Source: Serratia liquefaciens (GTDB lineage Bacteria; Pseudomonadota; Gammaproteobacteria; Enterobacterales; Enterobacteriaceae). From it: a DNA stretch of 64,000 nucleotides. Below the pieces are notes generated by a model. The model saw only the letters and a program-made list of their open reading frames with translations, searched no databases and was not told where the DNA came from. Shown here one piece after another: positions 49,187-58,312 of this stretch; position 1 is the stretch's first letter, and each line of letters starts with the position of its first letter. A program made the translations under genes and the position numbers. The stretch lies in NCBI RefSeq assembly GCF_027594825.1, contig NZ_CP088930.1, positions 1,116,001 through 1,180,000 of the forward strand, written 5' to 3'.

Positions 49187-49580
49187 ACATCACCCGCCAT
49201 TATGCTCTGAGAGCGCCACTGCGCCCGCCTGCCGATAGGTTCAACACATGGTCTGATTTCTCTGTAGACTGCGCCACCAGGGGCGCTCAAAATAACATCC
49301 ATAATATGAAACATAGCCTTAACACAAATGGTTTGCAAATGTTACAATCCTGTTTGATTATTCGCCACCGACTGCTAAATTGATAAAATATTGACCGAAA
49401 AGGCGTTAACACTCTTTTTACGTGCAGAATTTCGTCCGCCAGAACGGGGGGAGTTATGGGCAATATATTTTCCAATTCCGTTACAACTACCGATATCATG
49501 CTGTGCCGATATCACTCAGGCAGGCACCTGATACCGATCTTCACTTTTGCCTGTCGTCCCTACCAGAAGGAAGTACCGCT
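49187..49580. other. Divergent control region of puuA and puuR-puuB
   Basis: 394 bases without an accepted gene. AAAATATTGACC at 49385-49396 resembles half of the E. coli PuuR consensus (AAAATATAATGAACA, from memory), a weak match. A 53-codon in-frame extension of puuR starts at 49422 but has no family resemblance. Confidence 0.5.
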
Positions 49581-50138
49581 ATGAGCGAAGTCAGCTTGGC
49601 GCCGGGTAAGCGCCTGTCACAGATCCGTCTGCAATTGGGTTTGTCGCAGCGCCGGGTCGCCGAACTGTCCGGGTTAACCCACAGCGCAATCAGCACCATT
49701 GAACAGGACAAAGTCAGTCCGGCTATCAGTACGCTGCAAAAGCTGCTGAAAGTTTATGGGCTATCGCTGTCTGCCTTCTTTGCCGAACCTGAAGCCGCCA
49801 ATGAGCCCAAAGTGGTCATAGAAGCCGAGGATCTGATCGAGATTGGCAGCCAGGGGGTGTCGATGAAGCTGGTGCATAACGGCAGCCCAACGCGCAATCT
49901 GGCGATGATGCTGGAAACCTATCAGCCCGGCACCACCACCGGCGAAAAAATCAAGCACCAGGGCGAAGAAATCGGCACCCTGCTCGAAGGCGAGATCATG
50001 CTGACGATCAACGGCCAGACCCATTGCCTGACCGCCGGCCAAAGCTATGCCATCAACACCGGCATTCCGCACAGCTTCAGTAATACCTCGGCGCGCGTCT
50101 GCCGTATCGTCAGCGCACATACCCCGACTACCTTCTGA
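49581..50138 (+). CDS. puuR: Putrescine-responsive repressor PuuR
   Basis: 185 residues, the E. coli length. Helix-turn-helix (GKRLSQIRLQLGLSQRRVAE, SHSAISTIEQDKVSPA-type) followed by a cupin sensor (GEEIGTLLEGEIMLTINGQ; YAINTGIPHSFSN). It represses putrescine-utilisation genes and is released by putrescine. AAGGAAG precedes the ATG at 49581. It is 20 bases from puuB, so they are one operon. Confidence 0.94.
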   Translation: MSEVSLAPGKRLSQIRLQLGLSQRRVAELSGLTHSAISTIEQDKVSPAISTLQKLLKVYGLSLSAFFAEPEAANEPKVVIEAEDLIEIGSQGVSMKLVHNGSPTRNLAMMLETYQPGTTTGEKIKHQGEEIGTLLEGEIMLTINGQTHCLTAGQSYAINTGIPHSFSNTSARVCRIVSAHTPTTF

Positions 50139-50158
50139 CCTTTTCAGGCGGAGGCCCC

Positions 50159-51439
50159 ATGACGGAACACGTTGCCAGTTATTATGCCGCTACCGCCAAC
50201 CGGTTCGCGCCCTACCCAAGGCTGAACGAGAATATCCGCTGTGACGTCTGCATTATTGGTGGGGGGTTCACCGGCCTGTCGTCGGCGTTGCATCTGGTCG
50301 AAGCCGGTTTTGACGTGGTGCTGCTGGAGGCCGCGCGTATCGGCTGGGGTGCCAGCGGCCGTAACGGCGGGCAGGTAGTCAACTCTTACAGCCGCGATAT
50401 CGATGTGATTGAAGCGCGTTATGGCGCTGACACCGCCGCCATGCTCGGCAGCATGATGTTCGAAGGCGCAGAGATTATTCGCAAGCGCATCGATCAATAC
50501 GCCATCGCCTGTGACTACCGCCACGGCGGTATCTTCGCCGCCTTGAACCCTAAACAAAGCCATGCGCTGCAGCGGCAACAGGCCCGCTGGCGGCGCTATG
50601 GCAATGACCAATTGGAATGGCTGGATCAGCAGGCTATCCGCCGCGAGATCGCCAGTGACCGTTACGTCGGTGGGCTGTTGGACCGCAACGGCGGCCACCT
50701 GCACCCGCTCAATCTGGCGCTGGGCGAAGCCGACGCGGTGCGCCGTCACGGTGGGCGGCTGTTCGAACAGTCAGCCGCCACGCGCATCGATTACGCGCAA
50801 CCGGCAAAGGTGCACACCGCCCAAGGTTCGGTCAGCGCCAACTTTGTGATCGTTGCCGGCAACGCCTACCTTGGCGATCGGCTTGAACCTCGGCTCAGCC
50901 GGTTGAGCATGCCCTGCGGCTCGCAAATTCTCGCCACTGAACCGTTATCCAAAGATATGGCATTGTCGCTACTGCCCAATAATTTCTGCGTCGAAGACTG
51001 CAATTACCTGCTGGACTACTTTCGCCTGACCGCCGACAACCGGTTGCTGTATGGCGGCGGCGTAGTATACGGCGCCCGCGATCCCGCCGATATCGATCCG
51101 TTGATCCTGCCTAAAATGCTGAAAACCTTCCCACAGCTGAAACAGCTACGGATTGATTACCGCTGGAGCGGCAACTTCCTGCTGACGTTATCGCGCATGC
51201 CGCAGTTCGGTCGCCTGGAAAACAATGTCTATTATATGCAGGGTGACAGCGGCCACGGCGTCACCTGCACCCATCTGGCCGGCAAGCTGATCGCCGAAGT
51301 GCTGCGCGGTGATGCCGAACGCTTTGACGCCTTCGCCCGATTACCGCACCTGCCCTTTTTCGGCGGCCGCCAGTTCCGCGTGCCTTTCACCGCCCTGGGA
51401 GCGGCCTATTATGCGTTGCGCGACCGCCTGGGGTTCTAG
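50159..51439 (+). CDS. puuB: Gamma-glutamylputrescine oxidase PuuB
   Basis: 426 residues, the E. coli length: FAD-binding Rossmann motif VCIIGGGFTGLSSALHLVEAG, GWGASGRNGGQVVNSYSRD, and C-terminal YYMQGDSGHGVTCTHLAGKL. It oxidises gamma-glutamylputrescine to the aldehyde with release of ammonia and peroxide. The next enzymes (PuuC dehydrogenase, PuuD hydrolase, PuuE transaminase) are not in this window, so the pathway is split in this genome. Confidence 0.95.
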   Translation: MTEHVASYYAATANRFAPYPRLNENIRCDVCIIGGGFTGLSSALHLVEAGFDVVLLEAARIGWGASGRNGGQVVNSYSRDIDVIEARYGADTAAMLGSMMFEGAEIIRKRIDQYAIACDYRHGGIFAALNPKQSHALQRQQARWRRYGNDQLEWLDQQAIRREIASDRYVGGLLDRNGGHLHPLNLALGEADAVRRHGGRLFEQSAATRIDYAQPAKVHTAQGSVSANFVIVAGNAYLGDRLEPRLSRLSMPCGSQILATEPLSKDMALSLLPNNFCVEDCNYLLDYFRLTADNRLLYGGGVVYGARDPADIDPLILPKMLKTFPQLKQLRIDYRWSGNFLLTLSRMPQFGRLENNVYYMQGDSGHGVTCTHLAGKLIAEVLRGDAERFDAFARLPHLPFFGGRQFRVPFTALGAAYYALRDRLGF

Positions 51440-51561
51440 CGTCACCCGCCAGGAATTTTTTCATCTCAGTTATACCATTTCGGCTGTTGCGAAAATCGCA
51501 ATCTGTGTTACAAAAGATCTACTTTAGCCATCTAAACACCCAAACGGCTTTAAACTACACT

Positions 51562-53073
51562 ATGCCAACCCTTACGCCCTCACGCCTCGAGATGCGCAAT
51601 ATCTCGATCGCCTTTGCCGGATTCAACGCGCTGCAAAACGTCGACTTCACCTTGCTGGGCGGCTCAACACACGCGCTAGTCGGCGCTAACGGCGCAGGAA
51701 AATCTACGTTGATGGCGATCCTTTCCGGCGCGCACGACCATTATCGCGGCGAGATCTTTATCGACGGCCAGCAAGTGGATATTCACTCTCCGCTGCAAGC
51801 CCGGCAACACGGCATCCACGTGGTGCAGCAGGAAGTGGATGTAGCGTTGATCCCCACGCTGTCCGTGGCGGAAAACATCATGCTCGATTGGCTGAATGAG
51901 CCGGGCCATCTGCTTAACTGGGGGCAGTTGTACCGCCAGGCGGCACAGCTACTGAAACAGCTGGATTTGACCATTAACCTGCGCCAGCGTTTGGCGGAGT
52001 GCACCCTGGCGGAAAAACAGCAGGTGCTGTTGGCGCGCGCGCTCTCCCACCGCTGCCGTTTTCTGGTGCTTGATGAGCCCACCGCCCCCCTCGACCGTGC
52101 CGAAAGCGAACGCCTGTTTCGCGTGGTGCGCCGCCTGCGGTCCGAAGGGATCGGCGTGGTGTTTATTTCCCACCGAATCCATGAATTGAGTGAAATTTGC
52201 GACCGCCTGACGGTGCTGCGCGATGGTCGCCACGTCAGCGAGGATGCCATGCAGGGTCTGAACGGCGAGCAGATCGTCGAGAAAATGCTCGGCCATCGGC
52301 TGGACGATATTTTCCCGCCCCCGCGCCCGCCGCACGGCTCTCGTCCCCTGTTGCGGGTCGAAGGCCTGCACGATCGCCATAAGCTGCGCAACGTCAGCCT
52401 GCAACTGCATCAGGGGGAAATCCTCGGCATCGCCGGGCTGGCCGGCGCGGGAAAAACCGAGCTGTGCAAGGCGCTGTTTGGCGCTTCGCCGGCGCGAATT
52501 GAACGGGGTCAACTGCTGGGGAAACCCTGGGCTCCTCGTGCTCCGCACCTTAGCGTCGAACAAGGGCTGGCGCTGGTGCCGGAAGAGCGGCGCAAAGAAG
52601 GCATTTTTATCGACGAAGCTATTCCAATGAACCTGAGCGTCAGCGCCGACGACAGCTTTTCCCGCTGGAGCCTGTTCAGCCGCCGCCAGGAACTGCGCTG
52701 GGCGCGAGACATCATGCAGCGCCTCAATATTCGCGCCTCCGGCCCGCAGCAGAAGCTGGCGCGGCTTTCCGGTGGCAACCAGCAAAAGGTGGCGATTGGC
52801 AAGTGGCTGCGCGGCGACGCTAACGTACTGATTTTCGATGAACCAACCAAAGGGGTAGACATCAAGGCCAAACAAGAGCTGTTCACCCTGATCGACGGCC
52901 TGGCCCGCGACGGCAAAGGCATTATCTATGCTTCCGGCGAGTTTTCGGAGCTGGTCGGCCTGTGCGATCGCATCTGCGTGCTGTGGGATGGCCGGGTCGT
53001 CGCGGAACTGAATGCCGCCGACATTGATGAAGAAACCCTATTACTGTATTCCACCGGAGGAACCCCAGCGTGA
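51562..53073 (+). CDS. Sugar-type ABC transporter ATPase (RbsA/MglA class)
   Basis: 503 residues with two ABC domains in tandem: Walker A GANGAGKST and a weaker signature (ECTLAEKQQVLLARAL) in the first, then the second with GLAGAGKTE, the CUT2-type ALVPEERRKEGIFIDE, signature LSGGNQQKVAIGKW and Walker B LIFDEPTKGVD. It energises uptake of a sugar or related compound (the same class serves ribose, xylose and autoinducer-2). Start at 51562. It overlaps the permease gene by four bases. No binding-protein gene is adjacent. Confidence 0.92.
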   Translation: MPTLTPSRLEMRNISIAFAGFNALQNVDFTLLGGSTHALVGANGAGKSTLMAILSGAHDHYRGEIFIDGQQVDIHSPLQARQHGIHVVQQEVDVALIPTLSVAENIMLDWLNEPGHLLNWGQLYRQAAQLLKQLDLTINLRQRLAECTLAEKQQVLLARALSHRCRFLVLDEPTAPLDRAESERLFRVVRRLRSEGIGVVFISHRIHELSEICDRLTVLRDGRHVSEDAMQGLNGEQIVEKMLGHRLDDIFPPPRPPHGSRPLLRVEGLHDRHKLRNVSLQLHQGEILGIAGLAGAGKTELCKALFGASPARIERGQLLGKPWAPRAPHLSVEQGLALVPEERRKEGIFIDEAIPMNLSVSADDSFSRWSLFSRRQELRWARDIMQRLNIRASGPQQKLARLSGGNQQKVAIGKWLRGDANVLIFDEPTKGVDIKAKQELFTLIDGLARDGKGIIYASGEFSELVGLCDRICVLWDGRVVAELNAADIDEETLLLYSTGGTPA

Positions 53074-54065
53074 GTAAAGAATTATCCCTGCAGACTGCGC
53101 AACCCTGGCGCCATCAGCTGTTTGAGTTTCTCTACAAGTGGGGGATGTTACTCACCGTTGTCGCGCTGATTACCCTGTTCGGAATAGCGTCGGACAACTT
53201 CCTCGATCCGAACAATATCATCAACATTCTGCGCTCGATTGCCATCGTCACGGTGATCGCCATCGGGGTCTCGATATCGCTGTCGGTGGGCGGTTTCGAT
53301 CTCTCCGTCGGTTCCACTGCTTCACTGGCCAACGCTCTGGTGGTTTCACTGTTCGTCTGGTACGGCTTCGGCACCACCGGTGCGATTGTGCTGACGTTGC
53401 TGATTTGTACGCTGGTCGGCCTGTTCAATGCATTTCTGATCGTGGTGTTGAAAATCCCCGATATGCTGGCGACGCTGGCCAGCCTGTTTGTGATCCAGGG
53501 CGTGGCGATGACCTACAGCTACGGCGGATCAATCACCCAGAATATGCTGCTGCCAAACGGCGATATGGCGGAAGGCCTGATCCCGGAGGTCTTTTCCTCA
53601 CTCGGGCAGGTGCCGGTGATCGTGTTGATCATGCTCGCGGTCACCGTAGTGGTACAGCTTTTCCTGTCGCTGACCAAGCACGGTCGCCGCATGTACGCCA
53701 TTGGCGGTAATCCGCAAGCCGCGCGCCTGTCGGGCATTCGCACGGTACGTTACAGGGTTGCCGCCTATGTCATTTCTGCCCTGCTGGCCTCGCTTGGCGG
53801 CATATTGCTGGCGTCACGTATCGGCTCTTCGCAGGTGAACGCCGGCGGCGGTTATCTGATGGATGCGGTCGCTGCCGCTTACATTGGCTTCTCGCTGGCC
53901 GGCTCCGGCAAACCCAACGCACTCGGCACGCTGGTGGGCGCAGTGATCCTTGGCGTGTTGCAAAACGGCCTGGTGATGCTCTCCGTCCCTTACTATGCCA
54001 TGGACATTATCAAAGGCCTGGTGCTGGCATTGGCGCTGGCTATCACCTACATCCAGAAACGCTAA
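53070..54065 (+). CDS. Sugar-type ABC transporter permease (RbsC class)
   Basis: 331 residues with eight to ten membrane segments and the CUT2 permease pattern (SVGGFDLSVGSTASLANALV; KIPDMLATLASLFVIQGVAMTY; YAIGGNPQAARLSGIRTVRYR; SSQVNAGGGYLMDAVAAAYIG). The GTG start has GGAGG nine bases upstream. It partners the preceding ATPase, with probably two copies forming the channel. Ended by a terminator at 54078-54103. Confidence 0.92.
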   Translation: MSKELSLQTAQPWRHQLFEFLYKWGMLLTVVALITLFGIASDNFLDPNNIINILRSIAIVTVIAIGVSISLSVGGFDLSVGSTASLANALVVSLFVWYGFGTTGAIVLTLLICTLVGLFNAFLIVVLKIPDMLATLASLFVIQGVAMTYSYGGSITQNMLLPNGDMAEGLIPEVFSSLGQVPVIVLIMLAVTVVVQLFLSLTKHGRRMYAIGGNPQAARLSGIRTVRYRVAAYVISALLASLGGILLASRIGSSQVNAGGGYLMDAVAAAYIGFSLAGSGKPNALGTLVGAVILGVLQNGLVMLSVPYYAMDIIKGLVLALALAITYIQKR

Positions 54066-54077
54066 CCCCCTTCCCTC

Positions 54078-54103
54078 GGCGCAGATTTCGCTGCGCCCTT
54101 TTT
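54078..54103 (+). terminator. Terminator after the RbsC-like gene
   Basis: Stem GGCGCAG / CTGCGCC with a six-base loop followed by CTTTTTCCC, 12 bases after the stop codon. It isolates the transporter pair from the iron-receptor gene. Confidence 0.85.
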
Positions 54104-54148
54104 CCCTTATATTCATGCGGTTAATGATTCCCTTCGCCCAAACACATA

Positions 54149-54171
54149 CAAATGATACGAATTATCATTTG
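54149..54171. promoter_or_regulatory. Fur box of the TonB receptor gene
   Basis: Perfect 23-bp inverted repeat with arms CAAATGATA and TATCATTTG around five bases (CGAAT). It closely fits the Fur consensus (GATAAT-type hexamers) and lies just upstream of a -35 TTTACA, so the receptor should be iron-repressed. Confidence 0.88.
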
Positions 54172-54173
54172 CG

Positions 54174-54201
54174 TTTACATTTTGTCGAAAATCCTTACAA
54201 T
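54174..54201 (+). promoter_or_regulatory. Probable promoter of the TonB receptor gene
   Basis: TTTACA (54174-54179), 16-base spacer, TACAAT (54196-54201). The Fur box abuts the -35 box. The start codon is 122 bases further on, leaving a long leader. Confidence 0.65.
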
Positions 54202-54322
54202 GGCCTGACGAAATACTGACGGAACGACGATCTCCGCAACGACGGGGCCCGTTTCTACTTATTATTCAAACCGTTAAAACGACACTTTGTCGATTTACAT
54301 CAGACCAGGAAAGGTTTGCCTC

Positions 54323-56317
54323 ATGGAAAAGCCACGTTATAACAAATTAACCGCATTGATCATTGCTACATTGACCAGCGCCGGCGCCGTCGCTGCGCAA
54401 CCAGACGCTCAGGACACCATGGTGGTAACCGCTTCCGGTTTCCAGCAGAAAATCCAGGACTCCCCGGCGTCCATTTCGGTCATCCCACGTCAGCAAATTG
54501 AAGACAAAGCCTACCGCGACATTACCGATGCGTTGAAAGACGTGCCGGGCGTCGTCGTGACCGGCGGTGGCAGCAGCAGCGATATCAGCATCCGCGGCAT
54601 GTCCTCCAAATACACCTTGATCCTGGTCGACGGCAAACGCGTAGACACCCGCGGCACGCGCCCGAACAGTGACAACTCCGGTATTGAACAAGGCTGGTTG
54701 CCGCCGTTGGAAGCGATTGAACGCATCGAAGTGGTACGTGGCCCGATGTCTTCTCTGTACGGTTCCGACGCCATGGGCGGCGTGATCAACGTCATCACCC
54801 GCAAAACCTCCACCACTCAGGCATGGAAAGGCTCACTGCACGGCGACGCCACCTTCCAGGAAAACAGCAATTCCGGCGATATTTTCCAGACCAACGCCTA
54901 CGCTTCCGGTCCGCTGATTGAAGGCCTGCTGGGCCTGCGGGTCAACGGCCTGCTGTCGCGCCGCGCCGAAGACCAAATCCTCAACGGCTTCAACGAACAG
55001 CGCATGCGCAGCGGCACCGCGGTATTCAGCCTGACGCCAAACGAACAAAACGACTTCGATTTCGAAATTGGCCGCTCTTTGCAGGATCGTAACAGTACGC
55101 CGGGCAAATCCATGGCGACCGAAAACTGCCGCAATAAAAAGTGTACGCCGAACAGTGCCAGCGACAGCCTCTACACCCGTACCAACTACGCGGTAACCCA
55201 CAACGGTTATTACGATTTCGGTAATACCACCAGTTATATTCAGCGCGAAGAGACCAATAACCCGGGCCGCAACATGAAGATGTATAACACCATCTTCAAC
55301 ACCCAGAATCAGTTCGAATTAGGCGCTCACATGCTGAACCTGGGCGGCCAGTACCGTTACGAAAAATTGAGTGACGGGGGCAATCAGTTAGCCGCAGCCG
55401 ATAAGCTGAACCAGCTGACACGCTGGAGCTGGGCGCTGTTTGCCGAAGACGAATGGGCGATGACCAACGACTTCAGCCTGACCAGCGGCATTCGTATGGA
55501 TCAGGATCAGAACTACGGCAACCACTGGACGCCGCGCATGTACGGCGTCTGGCACCTGACTGAACAATTTACGCTGAAAGGCGGTGTCTCCGCCGGCTAC
55601 CGTTCACCGGATCTGCGTCAATCCTCCGCCGGTTGGGGGCAAATCACCGGCGGTGGTCGTACTTCAATCATTATCGGTAACCCGGATCTGAAGCCAGAGA
55701 AGAGCCTGAGCGAAGAGATCGGCGTGATGTGGGACAACCAAAAAGGGCTGAACGCCGGTGTCACTCTGTTTAACACCGACTTCAAAGATAAAATCACCGA
55801 AGTGCGCCGCTGTGACAGCGGTGACGGCGACGCGCAATGCATGCTCGGCAACACACCTTATTACTTTATCAGCGACCGCACCAACGTCGATAAAGCCAAT
55901 ATGCGCGGCGTAGAAGCGACTTTCGGTTGGGAAATCACCAAAGACTGGCAGTTGACCACCAACTATACCTACACCTCTTCCGAACAGAAAAGCGGGAATT
56001 TCCAGGGCAAGCCGCTGAACCAAATGCCGAAGCATATGGTTAACAGCGTATTGGACTGGCAGGCTACGCACGATGTCAGCCTGTGGTCGCGCGTTAACTT
56101 CCGCAGCAAGACTTCAGACTACATGGGCCGTGCAGCCATGGCCAAGAGCACGCCGTCTTACACCTTTGTCGATGCCGGACTGAGCTACCAGGCGAATAAA
56201 AACCTGATGGTAACCGGCGGAGTCTACAACATCCTCGACAAGACCGTCGATTACGATAACTACAATACCGTGCTCGATGGCCGCCGTTACACCGTCGGCA
56301 TGACCTACAACTTCTGA
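54323..56317 (+). CDS. TonB-dependent siderophore receptor, CirA-like
   Basis: 664 residues: signal peptide (LTALIIATLTSAGAVAAQ), TonB box DTMVVTAS, plug domain (IPRQQIEDKAYRDITDALKD; SIRGMSSKYTLILVDGKRVD; RIEVVRGPMSSLYGSDAMGG), then a 22-strand barrel ending in the outer-membrane signature aromatic Phe (YTVGMTYNF). Closest by eye to CirA/IrgA catecholate-type receptors. It moves an iron chelate across the outer membrane with TonB energy. The start at 54323 has GGAAAGG upstream. Fur-controlled. The following lipoprotein and the convergent ATPase/permease complete an uptake route. Confidence 0.92.
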   Translation: MEKPRYNKLTALIIATLTSAGAVAAQPDAQDTMVVTASGFQQKIQDSPASISVIPRQQIEDKAYRDITDALKDVPGVVVTGGGSSSDISIRGMSSKYTLILVDGKRVDTRGTRPNSDNSGIEQGWLPPLEAIERIEVVRGPMSSLYGSDAMGGVINVITRKTSTTQAWKGSLHGDATFQENSNSGDIFQTNAYASGPLIEGLLGLRVNGLLSRRAEDQILNGFNEQRMRSGTAVFSLTPNEQNDFDFEIGRSLQDRNSTPGKSMATENCRNKKCTPNSASDSLYTRTNYAVTHNGYYDFGNTTSYIQREETNNPGRNMKMYNTIFNTQNQFELGAHMLNLGGQYRYEKLSDGGNQLAAADKLNQLTRWSWALFAEDEWAMTNDFSLTSGIRMDQDQNYGNHWTPRMYGVWHLTEQFTLKGGVSAGYRSPDLRQSSAGWGQITGGGRTSIIIGNPDLKPEKSLSEEIGVMWDNQKGLNAGVTLFNTDFKDKITEVRRCDSGDGDAQCMLGNTPYYFISDRTNVDKANMRGVEATFGWEITKDWQLTTNYTYTSSEQKSGNFQGKPLNQMPKHMVNSVLDWQATHDVSLWSRVNFRSKTSDYMGRAAMAKSTPSYTFVDAGLSYQANKNLMVTGGVYNILDKTVDYDNYNTVLDGRRYTVGMTYNF

Positions 56318-56326
56318 TGCCATTCT

Positions 56327-56345
56327 GGGCGCGCGCTGCGCGCCC
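56327..56345 (+). terminator. Hairpin after the receptor gene, copy 1
   Basis: GGGCGCGC-GCT-GCGCGCCC, an 8-bp perfect stem nine bases after the stop codon. An identical hairpin with a T5 tail recurs at 56477-56500. Confidence 0.75.
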
Positions 56346-56360
56346 TTAGTATGATGACAA

Positions 56361-56389
56361 ACACCCGAAAAATGGGATTTTCGGGTGTT
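56361..56389. terminator. Hairpin ACACCCGAAAA / TTTTCGGGTGT
   Basis: A strong 10-11-bp stem with a short loop followed by TTGGGG. Possible second terminator of the receptor transcript. Confidence 0.6.
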
Positions 56390-56476
56390 TGGGGTAATTC
56401 AGAAGACATAATCCTTTGTTTTCATTACCCGCCAGTTCAAGACTTTGAACTACAAAGGACTTTGTCAGCCATCTGT

Positions 56477-56500
56477 GGGCGCGCGCTGCGCGCCCTTTTT
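56477..56500 (+). terminator. Hairpin copy 2 with T5, just upstream of the binding-lipoprotein gene
   Basis: The same 19-base hairpin as 56327-56345, now followed by T5, ending 26 bases before the ATG of the next gene. It would stop transcripts arriving from upstream, so it acts either as attenuator or as a remnant of a duplication. Confidence 0.7.
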
Positions 56501-56525
56501 ATCTCCCCCACCCGAGGAAGCCTCA

Positions 56526-57473
56526 ATGACATTACGCCGCTCCCCTATGGTTCTCGCCCTGCTGGCCTGTATGGCACTGGCCGGCTGTAACGGCAAGGTT
56601 CGCACACCGGCCGCGGATGCTCCTGCGACCGTAAGTTTTCAACATCTTAACGGTACCACCGAAGTGAAAAAGCACCCACAGCGCGTGGTGGTGCTGGACT
56701 ATGCTTCGCTGGAAACATTGCAGTTGCTGGGCGTAGAGCCGTTGGCACTGCCGGGCAATCGCACCCTGCTGCCGGACAGCCTGAAGCAGCACCAGAATGG
56801 CAAATACCTTAATGCCGGTACCCTGTTTGAACCGGATATGGCCACGCTACGCGCCGCCAAACCGGATCTGATCCTGATCGCCGGTCGTTCCTCCAAGGCC
56901 TATACCGAACTCAGCGGCATTGCGCCGACGTTGAATATGGCAATCGATCCGCAGGATCAACTGGGCAGCCTGAAACAACGCACTCTGCAACTGGGTGAAT
57001 TGTTCGACAAACAGCAGCAGGCTCAGGCGGCCGTAGACAAGCTGGATGCCGAAATTGCGGCGATCAAACCGCAGGTGGCCAAAGCCGGGCGCGGCCTGGT
57101 GGTGCTGTTCTCCGGGGGTAAAATCAGCGCTTACGCGCCCAAGAGCCGCTTCAGCTTTACCTATGACGCTCTCGGCTTCTCGTCGGCACTGCAAAGCGAG
57201 AACCCTGATGTGCGCGGCAATAAGCTGTCGCCAGAGCAGGTGGCTCAGTTGAACCCGGATTGGCTGTTTATCATCGATCGCGATGCGGCTACCGGTCGTC
57301 CGAACGCGGTAGCTCCGCAGAAGATCCTCACCACCACGGCGTTGAAAAACACCGTAGCGGTCAAGAAAGGTCAGGTGGTTTATCTGCCGGCGGCTGAGGT
57401 CTATCTTTCTGGCGGCATCATCACCAGCCAGCATATCGTCGAACGCGTCGCCGAGGCGCTGAACAAGAAGTAA
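56526..57473 (+). CDS. Siderophore-binding lipoprotein of an iron ABC transporter
   Basis: 315 residues. The signal peptide ends in a lipobox LAGC (Cys21), so it is lipid-anchored; a cluster-A solute-binding fold follows (RVVVLDYASLETLQLLGVEPLA; KPDLILIAGRSSKAY; LGFSSALQSEN; WLFIIDRDAATG), the FepB/CeuE/FatB class. It delivers the iron chelate to the permease. The start at 56526 has GAGGAAG upstream. It lies after the receptor, but separated by hairpins, and converges on the ATPase gene. Confidence 0.9.
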   Translation: MTLRRSPMVLALLACMALAGCNGKVRTPAADAPATVSFQHLNGTTEVKKHPQRVVVLDYASLETLQLLGVEPLALPGNRTLLPDSLKQHQNGKYLNAGTLFEPDMATLRAAKPDLILIAGRSSKAYTELSGIAPTLNMAIDPQDQLGSLKQRTLQLGELFDKQQQAQAAVDKLDAEIAAIKPQVAKAGRGLVVLFSGGKISAYAPKSRFSFTYDALGFSSALQSENPDVRGNKLSPEQVAQLNPDWLFIIDRDAATGRPNAVAPQKILTTTALKNTVAVKKGQVVYLPAAEVYLSGGIITSQHIVERVAEALNKK

Positions 57474-57480
57474 TAAAAAA

Positions 57481-57505
57481 ACCCGGCGCTGTGAAGTGCC
57501 GGGCC
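57481..57505. terminator. Bidirectional terminator between lipoprotein and ATPase genes
   Basis: Stem CCCGGCGCT-like / AGTGCCGGG preceded by A7 and followed by CCTTT. It serves both convergent genes. Confidence 0.8.
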
Positions 57506-57523
57506 TTTAGGTATCCACCGGGA

Positions 57524-58312
57524 TCAAATCGACGGTTGGTTCACCAATCCATCAATCAACACCTGCGGTGTGCCCTGCGAGCAGCGCTCAATACGCCCAC
57601 GAACGCCATACACCCGCGCCAGACTCTGCGGCGTGATCACCTCTTCCGGAGCACCGTCGGCAATCAATTCGCCATCCTGCAGCATCAGCACGTGATCGCC
57701 ATGACGCAAAGCTATATTAATGTCATGCACCACCACCACCGTGATGATATTGCGTTTGCGCGTCTCTTTGCGTACCAAATCCATCACGTGGAACTGATAG
57801 TTAAGATCGAGCGCGCTCAGGGGTTCGTCCAGCAGCAGCAACGAAGGCTGGCGGATCAGCGATTGCGCCAACCCCACCAACTGTTTCTGCCCGCCGGAAA
57901 GCTGATCGAGATAGCTCAGCGCCAGGTGGGCAATGCCAAGCTGTTCCAGCAGCGCCATCACCTCCGCTTCGCTGCCGGCGTTGCTGCGGCCACCCGAAGC
58001 GCGTTGCGCCACGATGATCGACTCCAGCACGTGCAAATGTACCCCGGCAGGCAACGACTGCGGCAGATACACCACCTTTTCCGCGCGACGGGCAAATGGC
58101 ATCTGCATCAAATCAATGTCGTCCAGCCACAGTTGCCCCTGCGCCGGGTTTAAGCCCGCCAAAGAGCGCAGCAGCGTCGACTTGCCGCTGCCGTTCGGCC
58201 CCAGCAGCACGGTGATTTGTCCGCGCGGCAGCATCGGGACCGCCAGATTACTGATCACCTGGCGCTTGGGATAACCGGCGGAGAAACCTTCAATACGCAA
58301 TCCCTGATTCAT
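57524..58312 (-). CDS. Iron-siderophore ABC transporter ATPase (FecE/FepC class)
   Basis: 262 residues: Walker A GPNGSGKSTLL, signature QLSGGQKQLVGLAQSL, Walker B LLLLDEPLSALDLNYQ, switch VVVHDINIAL. Class typical of ferric-siderophore importers. ATG at 58312 overlaps the permease stop by four bases (ATGA). It hydrolyses ATP on the inner face for the permease at 58309-59391. Confidence 0.92.
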   Translation of the reverse strand: MNQGLRIEGFSAGYPKRQVISNLAVPMLPRGQITVLLGPNGSGKSTLLRSLAGLNPAQGQLWLDDIDLMQMPFARRAEKVVYLPQSLPAGVHLHVLESIIVAQRASGGRSNAGSEAEVMALLEQLGIAHLALSYLDQLSGGQKQLVGLAQSLIRQPSLLLLDEPLSALDLNYQFHVMDLVRKETRKRNIITVVVVHDINIALRHGDHVLMLQDGELIADGAPEEVITPQSLARVYGVRGRIERCSQGTPQVLIDGLVNQPSI

